Assembly (NCBI RefSeq): GCF_000826545.1
Contig: NZ_CDME01000002.1
Coordinates: 558,001 to 622,000 of the forward strand
Source of the DNA: Kibdelosporangium sp. MJ126-NF4
Lineage (GTDB): Bacteria; Actinomycetota; Actinomycetes; Mycobacteriales; Pseudonocardiaceae
Length of the DNA: 64,000 nt
Direction: 5' to 3'
Shown: in pieces, positions 54,747 to 63,349 of the stretch
Numbering within the stretch: position 1 is the first letter of the stretch
How the letters are laid out: every line of letters begins with the position of its first letter
Notes under the pieces: generated by a model
Databases searched by the model: none
The model's input: only the letters and a program-made list of their open reading frames with translations
Told to the model about the DNA's origin: nothing
Made by a program: the position numbers and the translations under genes

Positions 54747-55568
54747 TCAGCGTTGCGCCACAATCCATTGCGCCCGTGGTGAGTGGTGCCAGGGTCCGGG
54801 TGGAGCCAGGTCGAGGAATTCCTGACGTAGGGCGCGCATGAAGGTTTTCCCGCGCGTGATGCTGAGCGCGCGGAGCGGTCCACCGTCGGTGATGGCGGTC
54901 CAGAAGGTTGCCGCGTCGGGGTGGTGCATCGGGTAGGTCAGGTATTCTTCGCGCTCGACCGTGGCGCCAGCGGCGGTGATGACCTCACTGAGCCGGTTCT
55001 GCCAGGCGTCATCGGGTGGCGGGCGCCGCCCGGCGAGCAGCCGGCGCAGCAGCGCGAAGGGGCCGTCGGTTTCGCTTTCGCTGGGCCAGAACATCACCGA
55101 GAGGCGGCCACCGGGCCGCAGGGTGCCGATCCAGTCGGCCAATGCGCTGGCGGGATCGGGAAGCTGTTGCAGGCCGAAGACGGAGACGATGCCCGCCGCC
55201 ACACCTGGCCATTGTGGACGTAGCGTGGTGGCATCGCCCTCGATGACCCGGACTCGTGACAGCCCGGTGGCGCGCTGCCGCGCCCATCGCACCATTTCGG
55301 GGGAAAGGTCGATACCGATGACCTCGCGCCGAGGATGGCTGTTGCGCAGTGCGGGTAGTTCCGGGAAGGTGCCGCAGCACGGCACCAGAATCGGCCCGGC
55401 GGGCAGTGTCGCACCGGCGACGGTCGCCACTGCCGAGGTCACCCACGGGGCGAACCGCGGTACGAAGTACTGCTCGTACCGCGGCGCCGCCTCGTCCCAC
55501 GCGCGCGCGAGCAGTGCCCGGCGTTCGTCGGCATCGTCCAGAGTGGAGTCCATAGTGGGGTCCGTCAT
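54747..55568 (-). CDS. Class I SAM-dependent methyltransferase
   Basis: 273 residues. Motif I is ILVPCCGTFPELPAL, an unusual variant with Pro-Cys-Cys in place of the common DxGxG, followed by EVIGIDLSPEMVRWAR, IEGDATTLRP, and VSVFGLQQLPDP as motif IV. The UbiE-like layout fits a small-molecule methyltransferase. Start ATG 55568 (or 55553); both have weak ribosome sites. It stands 113 bases downstream of a three-gene operon on the same strand and could be its fourth member. Confidence 0.82.
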   Translation of the reverse strand: MTDPTMDSTLDDADERRALLARAWDEAAPRYEQYFVPRFAPWVTSAVATVAGATLPAGPILVPCCGTFPELPALRNSHPRREVIGIDLSPEMVRWARQRATGLSRVRVIEGDATTLRPQWPGVAAGIVSVFGLQQLPDPASALADWIGTLRPGGRLSVMFWPSESETDGPFALLRRLLAGRRPPPDDAWQNRLSEVITAAGATVEREEYLTYPMHHPDAATFWTAITDGGPLRALSITRGKTFMRALRQEFLDLAPPGPWHHSPRAQWIVAQR

Positions 55569-55681
55569 CGTGAGTTCAAGCTGGATGTCATGGCTGGCCT
55601 TTCGGATGTTCGAGGGGATTCCCTCCGCCGATGGGGACGGGCATTCACCGCTGAGACGGAGCCCGCCGCGCCCCCCGGGGG

Positions 55682-56122
55682 CTAACGCCAGGGCATGTGC
55701 TGTAGGCACCAGGTATTGCCGTCGGGGTCGGCGAAGTACGCGTAGAACACTCCGCCGAGGTCCTCGACCTCGCTGATCTCGACGCCGCGTTCGACGAGTT
55801 CAGCGCGGGACGCCTCGATATCGGCGACCACCAGGTGCAGACCGCGCAGGGTTCCCGGCGGCATGTCGAGGGTGGGGAGACCTTCGGCGAGGGTGATCGA
55901 GCATGCCGAACCGGGTGGGGTGAGTTGGACGATGCGGATACCGGGCTTCGGGTTGACGTCGACGTCGAGGCGGAACCCGAGCTGGTTCTGGTAGAAGGCT
56001 TTGGCCCGTTCGATATCGGTGACCGGCACCGGAACCAGCTCCAGCAGCAGCATGCCGGGCGGCACGGGTGGGTTGCCGGAATCCGTGGGGATCTCGTGGG
56101 TGGGGGTGGGCGTGTCGGTCAT
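55682..56122 (-). CDS. Glyoxalase/VOC-superfamily protein
   Basis: 146 residues. One complete VOC domain: VPVPVTDIERAKAFYQNQLG, FRLDVDVNPKPGIRIVQL, GLHLVVADIEASRAELVERG, YAYFADPDGNTWCLQH. Metal-binding positions are consistent with Glu/His, but the reaction cannot be inferred. Its start overlaps the AHSA1 gene stop by ATGA, in an ArsR-AHSA1-VOC operon, a common actinobacterial arrangement. Confidence 0.87.
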   Translation of the reverse strand: MTDTPTPTHEIPTDSGNPPVPPGMLLLELVPVPVTDIERAKAFYQNQLGFRLDVDVNPKPGIRIVQLTPPGSACSITLAEGLPTLDMPPGTLRGLHLVVADIEASRAELVERGVEISEVEDLGGVFYAYFADPDGNTWCLQHMPWR

Positions 56123-56625
56123 GGGTGGTGCCTTTCGTGGATGAGGGTGGCGAGTAGGGCGGCAAGACGGTCGTATCCTTCGCCGGCGCCGCGTTCCATC
56201 GGGCTGCGCACGACCGCGTCGCGGATCTCGGACGAGGAATATCGCGCGGTGACGGTCATGGCGGTGCGTCCGTCTGTCTCGTCCATAACGGTGGTGACCA
56301 GTGCCTCACCGTCGGCCCAGTCACGGTGGATCTCGGTCTGTATGAGGCGCACCGGCGGCACGACCTCGCGGAACAGCCCGTAGATTTCCATCTCGGCGCC
56401 AGCCGGGCCGGTGGAGACGAACCGCCAGGCACCGCCAGGGCGCGGGTCGACCTCGCAGACGGTGAGCCGCCAGCCGCGGGCGCCGTGCCAGCGGCGGAGC
56501 AGTTCCGGTTGGGTGAGCGCGGCGAAGACCAGCGGCGCGGGAGCGGCGAATGCGCGGGTGAGGACGAGGTCAGTGTCCCCGGACGCGACGACCCGCAGCC
56601 CGTGGCCGGAGTGTGGAGATGTCAC
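56119..56625 (-). CDS. SRPBCC/AHSA1-domain protein
   Basis: 168 residues from a GTG overlapping the ArsR stop (GTGA). LVLTRAFAAPAPLVFAALTQ, PELLRRWHGARGWRLTVCEV, PGGAWRFVSTGPAG and the C-terminal helix EGYDRLAALLATLI are typical of the AHSA1/START-like family encoded beside ArsR regulators. Probably binds a hydrophobic ligand. Function not known. Confidence 0.87.
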   Translation of the reverse strand: MTSPHSGHGLRVVASGDTDLVLTRAFAAPAPLVFAALTQPELLRRWHGARGWRLTVCEVDPRPGGAWRFVSTGPAGAEMEIYGLFREVVPPVRLIQTEIHRDWADGEALVTTVMDETDGRTAMTVTARYSSSEIRDAVVRSPMERGAGEGYDRLAALLATLIHERHHP

Positions 56626-56957
56626 GTTTCGCCGTCCTGCAGATCGCCCAGCAGGGCATCCAGTCGCTGGTAGCTCGTTTCCCAGTAGTCGCGGTAGTCG
56701 GCCAGCCAGTCCGTGGCCGTCCTGAGCGGCTCGGCCACCAGCCGGCACGGCCGGCGTTGCGCGTCACGGCCGCGACTGACCAGGCCTGCTCGTTCAAGCA
56801 CCCGCAGGTGTTTGGAGACGGCTGGCTGGCTCATCGCGAACGGCGCGGCCAGCTCGGTGACCGTGGCATCACCGGTCGCGAGCCGGGCCAGGATGGCCCG
56901 CCGGGTGGGGTCGGCCAGTGCCGCGAACGTCACGTCCAGCGTGTCGCTTCCAACCAT
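56622..56957 (-). CDS. ArsR-family transcriptional regulator
   Basis: 111 residues with a winged helix-turn-helix: FAALADPTRRAILARLATGD, TVTELAAPFAMSQPAVSKHL, RVLERAGLVSRGRDAQRRPC. It lacks the metal-binding cysteines of ArsR/SmtB, as usual for those paired with AHSA1 proteins. It leads the operon and probably represses it through the palindrome just upstream. Confidence 0.92.
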   Translation of the reverse strand: MVGSDTLDVTFAALADPTRRAILARLATGDATVTELAAPFAMSQPAVSKHLRVLERAGLVSRGRDAQRRPCRLVAEPLRTATDWLADYRDYWETSYQRLDALLGDLQDGET

Positions 56958-56975
56958 GTCGATAACCCTCCGGTT

Positions 56976-56997
56976 CTATAACCTGATGGTTTTATAG
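56976..56997. promoter_or_regulatory. Probable ArsR operator
   Basis: CTATAACC-TGAT-GGTTTTATAG, an imperfect inverted repeat 19 bases before the ArsR start, AT-rich against the surrounding sequence. Confidence 0.6.
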
Positions 56998-57252
56998 GTG
57001 CTGGAGTCCGGGTTGTCAAGATCGCGAATGCTTTGGGGGCACCACGGGAAAGGTCTTCACACACCTCCGGCCCGCCGCGCCGAGCTGGTTGTGCGCTCGT
57101 GTCCGGGCGCGCCAGCAGACGGAGCCCCGCGAGCCCTGGCGTGGTACTCGGTGCGGGAGTGCAGCGAGCGGGTGGGGGGAGTTCTCCCTACTTGCTGGGT
57201 TCGGCGGGTGTTTAGGACGCTGGCGGAACGCCGAATCAGCTGGAGTTGAGCG

Positions 57253-60200
57253 ATGACTGTCGACGGTTCGCCCGGGTCGGAGGACACAGATCTCTACCGG
57301 ATGTACGAGCGGTTGACCTCGGAACAGCAAGCACTGCTGACGAGGGAGCTGGCTGATCGGAGTGCCAAGTCAGCGATCGCCGCCACCGGGCGGGAGGGCG
57401 TGCTGCGTTGTTCGTTCGCGCAGGAGCGACTGTGGTTTCTCGACCAGGTTGATCCGGGCTCCGCGGCCTACGTCATGCCCGCGCAGGTGCGGCTGAGCGG
57501 TGAACTGGACGCAGTCGCTCTTCGCGCCGCACTGACCGAAATCGTCGCGCGGCACGAGGCACTGCGCACCAACTTCGTGATGACAGCCGATGGAGTCCTT
57601 ACCCAGGTCATCCGACCGGCGAAGGAATTTTCGCTCCCAGTCGCGGACTTGCGGCCCTTGCCGCCGCCCGAGCGTGCTGCGGTTGCGGCCGAGGCGAGGC
57701 GAGCGGAGGCGACCACACCGTTCGGTCTGGCACACGATTCGTTGATTCGGGGCAGGTTGCTGCGCCATGCCGACGAGGAGCACGAGCTGCTGCTGTCCAT
57801 GCACCACATCGTTTCCGACGGATGGTCGCTCGGTGTGCTGCGGCGTGAGCTCACCGAGTTGTACGGCGCCTATGTGGCCAGCCAGGGCTCTCCGCTGCCC
57901 GGACTCGCGATCCAGTACGCGGATTTCGCCGCGTGGCAACGCCGACGGATGGACGACGAGGACATGGCGGCCCAGGTGGCGTACTGGCGCGAGCGGCTCA
58001 CCGGCGCCGAGCCACTCGAGCTGCCCGCCGACTTCCCGCGGCCGGTCCGGCGTTCGGCACGCGGCAACTCGGTTCCGCTGAACCTGTCCGCGGAACAGAT
58101 GGCCCGGATCGACGAGCTCGCCAAGCTGTACCGGGCCACCACGCACATGGTGCTGCTGGCCGCCTTCGCCGTCGTGTTGTGGCGGTGGAGCGGCCAGGAC
58201 GACCTGGTGATCGGGACGCCGGTGGCGAACCGAAATGCGGCCGCGACCGAGCCACTGATCGGTCTGTTCGTCAACACAATCGCACTGCGGTTGGACCTGT
58301 CCGCTGATCGCTCGTTCGAGGACCTGCTCATCGCCGCCCGCGCGGAATGCCTCGCCGCGTACGAGCACCAGGAGGTGCCGTTCGAACGGGTGGTGCAGGA
58401 GACCCATCCCGAGCGGGCGACCGGTGAACTCCCGCTCGTGCGGGTGATGCTGGCGTTACGCAACACCCCGATGCCCCAGACGCAACTGCCGGGCGTGCTG
58501 CTGAGCCTGCTCGAATCGCCCAGTGAAACCACGAAGTTCGACCTGACGCTGGATCTCGTTCCCGAGCACGACGGCGGTGTCGCGGGACGTGCCGAATTCA
58601 GCGCAGACCTGTTTCGACCGGACACGGTGCGCCGCATGGCCGAGGCCTTAGCCCTCGTCATCGATGCCGCGCTCGACGATCCCCGCGCCGTGCTGTCCAC
58701 CTTGCCCATCGCGGCGGAGAGTGAACGGGCGCGGATGGTGGAGGAGTTCAGCGGTGGCGGCTCGGCCGCGCCAGCGAGGTCCGCCGGTACGCTGCACGGC
58801 CTGTTCCAACAGCGGGTGGACGAGGCGCCTGACGCACTCGCCGTACTGAGCGGCGAAACGGCCTTGACATATCGGGAACTCGACGAGCGCGCCAACCAGC
58901 TCGCCTGGCATCTGCGTTCGCTGGGTGTCGGACCGGAGGAGATCATCGGTGTCTCACTGCCCCGGTCGGAACGGATGATCGTCGCGGTGCTCGCCGTGCT
59001 GAAGGCCGGCGGGGGATACGTGCCGCTGGACCCGGGCTATCCCCGCCGCCGCGTCGCATACATGGCGGCGGACGCGGGTGTCTCGCTGGTGATCACTGAG
59101 TCCGCTGCCGCCGACGAAAGCCGGTTCGACACCGGAGCCGACGGTGCCGGTCCGCGGCTGGTCCGCTTGGACGCCGACGCCACCCGGATCGCGGCGCAGC
59201 CTGTCGCGCGGCCAGCCGAACTGGTGAATGAGGCCAACCTCGCCTACGTCATCTACACCTCGGGGTCCACCGGCAGGCCGAAGGGATCGGTGAACGAGCA
59301 CGGCCGCGTGGCCAACACGCTGATCGGCATGAACGACGTCTATCAACTCACCGCCGCGGACCGGATGCTCGCCGTGTCGTCGTTGAACTACGACATGTCG
59401 GTGTACGAGGTGTTCGGTGCGCTGGCCGCGGGCGCCGTTGTTGTCGTTCCCGGCGACATCGAGACCACCGATCCGGAACAGCTGCGGGAACTGCTGATCC
59501 GCCAACGGGTTACCGCGTGGAGTTCCGCACCCGCCCTGCTCGACATGCTTGTCGGCCATTGCCTCGCCCGCGGCGGGTTCGGCGATGTGGCGCTGCGCGT
59601 TGTCGGGCTCGGTGGTGACCGGATGCCGCCGTCGCTGCCCGGTCGGCTGGCCGAACTGGTTCCCGGCGTGCGGCTGCACAACCTCGCTGGAATGACCGAG
59701 GTCTCCTATTGCACCATGGCGTATCTGGTCGGTGACCCGGCCAAGGCAGGCGTGCTGTGGGGCAGGCCGCTGCCAAACCACCGGATCTACGTGCTCGACC
59801 GGTACGGGCAGCCGGTACCGCCCGGTGTTCCCGGCGAGCTGTATATCGGCGGTGCGGGTCCAGGGCGGGGATACTGGCGGCGCCCGGCGTTGACCGCGCA
59901 GCGGTTCGTCCCCGATCCGTTCAGCCCTGAACCCGGCGGGCGCATGTACGCCACCGGCGACCATGCTCGTTTCCTGGCCAGTGGCGAGCTGCAGTTTCTC
60001 GGCAGGCTCGACCAGCAGATCAAGATTCGCGGTCTGCGGATCGAACTCGGCGAGGTCGAAGGTGCCCTTTCCGGCCACCCGGAGGTCGGTGAGCCCGTCG
60101 TGCTGGCCTATACGGACGGGACCAACCAGCGACGACTTGCCGCCTACCTCACGAGCCGCGGTGAAACCGAGCCCGCGCCTGCCGAGCTCAGGCGATACCT

Positions 60201-60660
60201 GGCCGAGCGGCTGCCGGATCACATGGTGCCGACGGTCTACATCGTGCTGGACAAGCTGCCGATGCTGCCGAGCGGGAAGCTGGACCGCGGGGCGCTGCCC
60301 GTGCCGGTCCCGGTGCGCCCGGACGTGGCCTTCCAGCCGCCGTCGGACGCGCTGGAAAAGGTGCTGGCCGGCATCTGGGCCGAACTGCTTGGCCTGGATC
60401 GGATCGGCACGCGGGATGACTTCTTCGACCTGGGCGGGCATTCCCTACTGGCGACCCAGGCGGTGTCGCGTACGCGTGAGCTGTTCCGGGTCGGGCTGAG
60501 TATTCCGGGCTTCCTTGCCGCGGGCACGGTGGAAGACCTGGCCGGTCACCTTCGTGAACTCGCCACCGAGTCCGGTGTGGATGTGGACGCCGCCGCGGAA
60601 CTCGTGCTGCGGGTCAGTGACATGTCGGAGGAGGAAGCCGAAGGGCTGCTCACCCAATGA
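57253..60660 (+). CDS. Single-module NRPS (C-A-T)
   Basis: 1135 residues. The condensation domain (about 50-480) has the catalytic MHHIVSDG (His185) and looks like an LCL type. The adenylation domain (about 520-1020) has YTSGSTGRPKG near residue 668, LNYDMSVYEV with the conserved Asp714, and the terminal PSGKLDRGAL lysine. The thiolation domain has LGGHSLL with the carrier Ser1064; there is no thioesterase. The A5 core reads NLAGMTE instead of the usual NxYGPTE, and the first specificity residues are Asp-Met-Tyr, so the substrate cannot be read from standard codes. GGAG precedes the ATG. The next gene overlaps by ATGA. Released product or next module unknown. Confidence 0.93.
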   Translation: MTVDGSPGSEDTDLYRMYERLTSEQQALLTRELADRSAKSAIAATGREGVLRCSFAQERLWFLDQVDPGSAAYVMPAQVRLSGELDAVALRAALTEIVARHEALRTNFVMTADGVLTQVIRPAKEFSLPVADLRPLPPPERAAVAAEARRAEATTPFGLAHDSLIRGRLLRHADEEHELLLSMHHIVSDGWSLGVLRRELTELYGAYVASQGSPLPGLAIQYADFAAWQRRRMDDEDMAAQVAYWRERLTGAEPLELPADFPRPVRRSARGNSVPLNLSAEQMARIDELAKLYRATTHMVLLAAFAVVLWRWSGQDDLVIGTPVANRNAAATEPLIGLFVNTIALRLDLSADRSFEDLLIAARAECLAAYEHQEVPFERVVQETHPERATGELPLVRVMLALRNTPMPQTQLPGVLLSLLESPSETTKFDLTLDLVPEHDGGVAGRAEFSADLFRPDTVRRMAEALALVIDAALDDPRAVLSTLPIAAESERARMVEEFSGGGSAAPARSAGTLHGLFQQRVDEAPDALAVLSGETALTYRELDERANQLAWHLRSLGVGPEEIIGVSLPRSERMIVAVLAVLKAGGGYVPLDPGYPRRRVAYMAADAGVSLVITESAAADESRFDTGADGAGPRLVRLDADATRIAAQPVARPAELVNEANLAYVIYTSGSTGRPKGSVNEHGRVANTLIGMNDVYQLTAADRMLAVSSLNYDMSVYEVFGALAAGAVVVVPGDIETTDPEQLRELLIRQRVTAWSSAPALLDMLVGHCLARGGFGDVALRVVGLGGDRMPPSLPGRLAELVPGVRLHNLAGMTEVSYCTMAYLVGDPAKAGVLWGRPLPNHRIYVLDRYGQPVPPGVPGELYIGGAGPGRGYWRRPALTAQRFVPDPFSPEPGGRMYATGDHARFLASGELQFLGRLDQQIKIRGLRIELGEVEGALSGHPEVGEPVVLAYTDGTNQRRLAAYLTSRGETEPAPAELRRYLAERLPDHMVPTVYIVLDKLPMLPSGKLDRGALPVPVPVRPDVAFQPPSDALEKVLAGIWAELLGLDRIGTRDDFFDLGGHSLLATQAVSRTRELFRVGLSIPGFLAAGTVEDLAGHLRELATESGVDVDAAAELVLRVSDMSEEEAEGLLTQ

Positions 60661-63161
60661 CGATCGGACGGATCCTGCGGTCGCGCCGATTCCGGGTCGC
60701 GGGACTGGTGGCTCTCGTGATCGTGCTGGTCACCGCCACAGGCGCCACGGGCCTCGTGGTGTGGACCGTGCACAGATCGTTCCCCGAACAGGACGGCGAG
60801 ATCTCCGTTCCCGGCATGCGCGGGGCAGTGGAGGTCGTTCGTGATCACTGGGGTGTGCCGCAGATCTACGCCGACGATGCCACCGACCTGATGCGCGCCC
60901 AGGGCTACGTCCACGCGCAGGACCGGTTCTGGGAAATGGACGTCCGACGGCACATCAGCGCGGGCAGGCTGGCCGAGATGTTCGGTGAGGGGCAGGTGCC
61001 GACCGACAAGGTGGTGCGCACGCTGGGCTGGTACCGCGTCGCCGGTCAGGAGGTGGCGTTGCTGTCGCCGAGAGCCCGCGAGTACCTACGGGCCTACGCG
61101 GACGGTGTGAACGCCTATCTCGCGCATCGTGACGGTGCTGACCTCAGCCTCGAGTACGCGATGCTCGGACTGAGCAACTCCGGCTATCGCCCCGACCCGT
61201 GGACGCCGGAGGACTCGGTCTCCTGGCTCAAGGCGATGGCGTGGCAGCTCAACAGCGGACTGGACACCGAGATCCAGCGTTCCCTGCTCGGCGCCTCGCT
61301 GCCGCAGTCCGTGGTGGACCAGCTCTATCCGGGCTACGACTACGAGCGGGCCCCGATCGTTACGCCCGCGGAGTCCAACGGAGCGGCGATCGCGCCCGTG
61401 GCGATGAAGAAACCCTTGCCCAGCGGCATCAGCGGGGTGGCGGCGGTTGGCCGTGTCCTCGGCTCCGTGCTCGGTCCGACCGGACCGGGCGTCGGCTCGA
61501 ACTCGTGGGTTGTGGCGGGCAGCCGGACCACGACCGGGAAGCCGATACTGGCCAACGATCCCCATCTTGCTCCGCAGATTCCGTCCGTCTGGTACCAGGT
61601 CGGCCTGCGGTGCCGGGTGACGAGCGCGCGTTGCCCGTTCGATGTGGCCGGGTTCGGGTTCGCCGGAATGCCAGGTGTGGTCATCGGCCACAACCGGGAC
61701 ATTGCCTGGGGTATCACGGACCTGAGCGCGGATGTCTCCGATTTGTACTTCGAGAAGGTGACTGGCGACGAGTACGAGTACGAAGGCCGTACCGTGCCGC
61801 TCACCGTCATCGAGGAAACCGTTTCGGTGGCGGGCGGACCGTCGCGGCAGTTGCGTGTCCGGTCCACTGCGCACGGTCCGCTGGTTTCCGATGTGCTGGA
61901 AACGGTCGGTGTGGTTGCCACGCACGGCGAGCGGTCCGGGCAGCAGATCTCACTGCGATGGACGGCGCTGGAGCCTGGCAGGACTATGGACGCGCTGTTC
62001 GACCTGAACAGCGCGTCCGACTGGCGTTCGTTCCGCGCGGCGCTGTCGCTGCTGACCGCCCCGGCGCAGAGCGTGATCTATGCCGATCGCGCCGGGCACA
62101 TCGGGTACCAGACAACGGGTCTGATCCCGGTCCGCAAGACTGGCGACGGCCGTACGGCTTCGCCAGGCTGGACCGCCGAGCACGACTGGACCGGACACGT
62201 CCCGTTCAACGAGCTGCCGAGCGCGTACGACCCGCCGAAGGGCTACATCGTCACCGCGAACAACGCGGTTGTCGATTCGGGCTTCCGATATCCGCTCAGC
62301 AGGGACTGGGGCGCTGGGTATCGCAGCCAGCGGATCGCGGAGTTGGTCGGCGGCGCGGGGAAGATCGACATGGCTGCCATGCAGCGCATGCAGCTCGACA
62401 CCCACAACGCGAACGCGGCTCAGCTCGTGCCGTACCTGCTGGCGGTGGCACGCGATCCCGCCTCGGCGAAGGCGGTGGACCTGCTGCGGGGCTGGGACTT
62501 CAGCCAGTCCGCGGACTCCGCGGCCGCCGCGTACTTCAACGCCGTCTGGCGCAACCTGCTGCGGCTGACCTTTGTGGACGAGCTGTCGTCGACCGCGGCG
62601 GACGCCGATCCGGACGGCGGCGGCCGGTGGTTCCAGGTGATCGGCGGGATGCTGACCAGGCCGGAAGACCCGTTGTGGCGCAACGCGAGCGACCCGCGAG
62701 GACTGCGCACTCGCGACGACGTGCTGCGCGCGGCGATCCAGGACGCGTTCGGCGAACTTTCGGATGCGTACGGGACTGATCCGGCCGACTGGCGGTGGGG
62801 CGATATGCACACATTGGAGCTGCGCAACCAGACCATCGGACGATCCGGCCCGGCGCCGGCCCAATGGATGCTGAACCGTGGTTCCTTCCGGCTGGGCGGT
62901 GGCAACGAGATCGTCAACGCGACGGCGTGGTCGCCGTCAGCGGGCTACCAGGTGGTGTGGGCACCGTCGATGCGGATGGTGGTCGACCTCGCGGACCTCG
63001 ACCGGTCCCGGTGGATCAACCAGACCGGCGCGTCCGGACACGCATACCACGACAACTACGACGATCAAGCGGAGCTGTGGGCGAAAGGTGAGACGACCTC
63101 GTGGCCGTTCAGCACTGTCGCGGTCGGCCGCGGCGCGCAACACCGGCTGGTACTGCGATGA
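60657..63161 (+). CDS. Penicillin acylase-type (Ntn) hydrolase, membrane-anchored
   Basis: 834 residues. An N-terminal membrane anchor or signal (FRVAGLVALVIVLVTATGAT) places it outside the cytoplasm. The precursor has an alpha chain, spacer and beta chain; Ser281 in GPGVGSNSW is the autocatalytic cleavage site and nucleophile, and ILANDPHLAPQIPSVWYQ is the conserved beta-chain motif. Such acylases remove acyl groups from amides; in NRPS clusters they often release an N-acyl prodrug group after export or edit the product. Coupled to the NRPS by ATGA, so deacylation of the NRPS product is a fair inference. Confidence 0.92.
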   Translation: MTIGRILRSRRFRVAGLVALVIVLVTATGATGLVVWTVHRSFPEQDGEISVPGMRGAVEVVRDHWGVPQIYADDATDLMRAQGYVHAQDRFWEMDVRRHISAGRLAEMFGEGQVPTDKVVRTLGWYRVAGQEVALLSPRAREYLRAYADGVNAYLAHRDGADLSLEYAMLGLSNSGYRPDPWTPEDSVSWLKAMAWQLNSGLDTEIQRSLLGASLPQSVVDQLYPGYDYERAPIVTPAESNGAAIAPVAMKKPLPSGISGVAAVGRVLGSVLGPTGPGVGSNSWVVAGSRTTTGKPILANDPHLAPQIPSVWYQVGLRCRVTSARCPFDVAGFGFAGMPGVVIGHNRDIAWGITDLSADVSDLYFEKVTGDEYEYEGRTVPLTVIEETVSVAGGPSRQLRVRSTAHGPLVSDVLETVGVVATHGERSGQQISLRWTALEPGRTMDALFDLNSASDWRSFRAALSLLTAPAQSVIYADRAGHIGYQTTGLIPVRKTGDGRTASPGWTAEHDWTGHVPFNELPSAYDPPKGYIVTANNAVVDSGFRYPLSRDWGAGYRSQRIAELVGGAGKIDMAAMQRMQLDTHNANAAQLVPYLLAVARDPASAKAVDLLRGWDFSQSADSAAAAYFNAVWRNLLRLTFVDELSSTAADADPDGGGRWFQVIGGMLTRPEDPLWRNASDPRGLRTRDDVLRAAIQDAFGELSDAYGTDPADWRWGDMHTLELRNQTIGRSGPAPAQWMLNRGSFRLGGGNEIVNATAWSPSAGYQVVWAPSMRMVVDLADLDRSRWINQTGASGHAYHDNYDDQAELWAKGETTSWPFSTVAVGRGAQHRLVLR

Positions 63162-63349
63162 GTGGGGAACTTCCCCGACTGACGAGGAGTCGTTCGCCGG
63201 ACATACTCGGGAGCGACCGGAACCCGTCGCTGGCACATGCCCGTGACGTGCTGACGACGTCTGGGGAATGGATCTTGACTACTCAGTCGGCGCATGCACG
63301 CTGCCCGGGAATCCGTTCTAGGCCGAGCTTCGGAGTTGTGATCTTGTGA
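63158..63349 (+). CDS. Possible 63-residue coupled small ORF
   Basis: Begins at an ATG overlapping the acylase stop (ATGA) and ends overlapping the radical-SAM start (TGATG). The product (MSGELPRLTRSRSPDILGSD to RSRPSFGVVIL) is basic with one Cys. It matches nothing known, and third-position GC is only moderate. The two overlaps argue for a real gene; the composition argues against. A precursor peptide for the adjacent radical-SAM enzyme is possible but unproven. Confidence 0.4.
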   Translation: MSGELPRLTRSRSPDILGSDRNPSLAHARDVLTTSGEWILTTQSAHARCPGIRSRPSFGVVIL

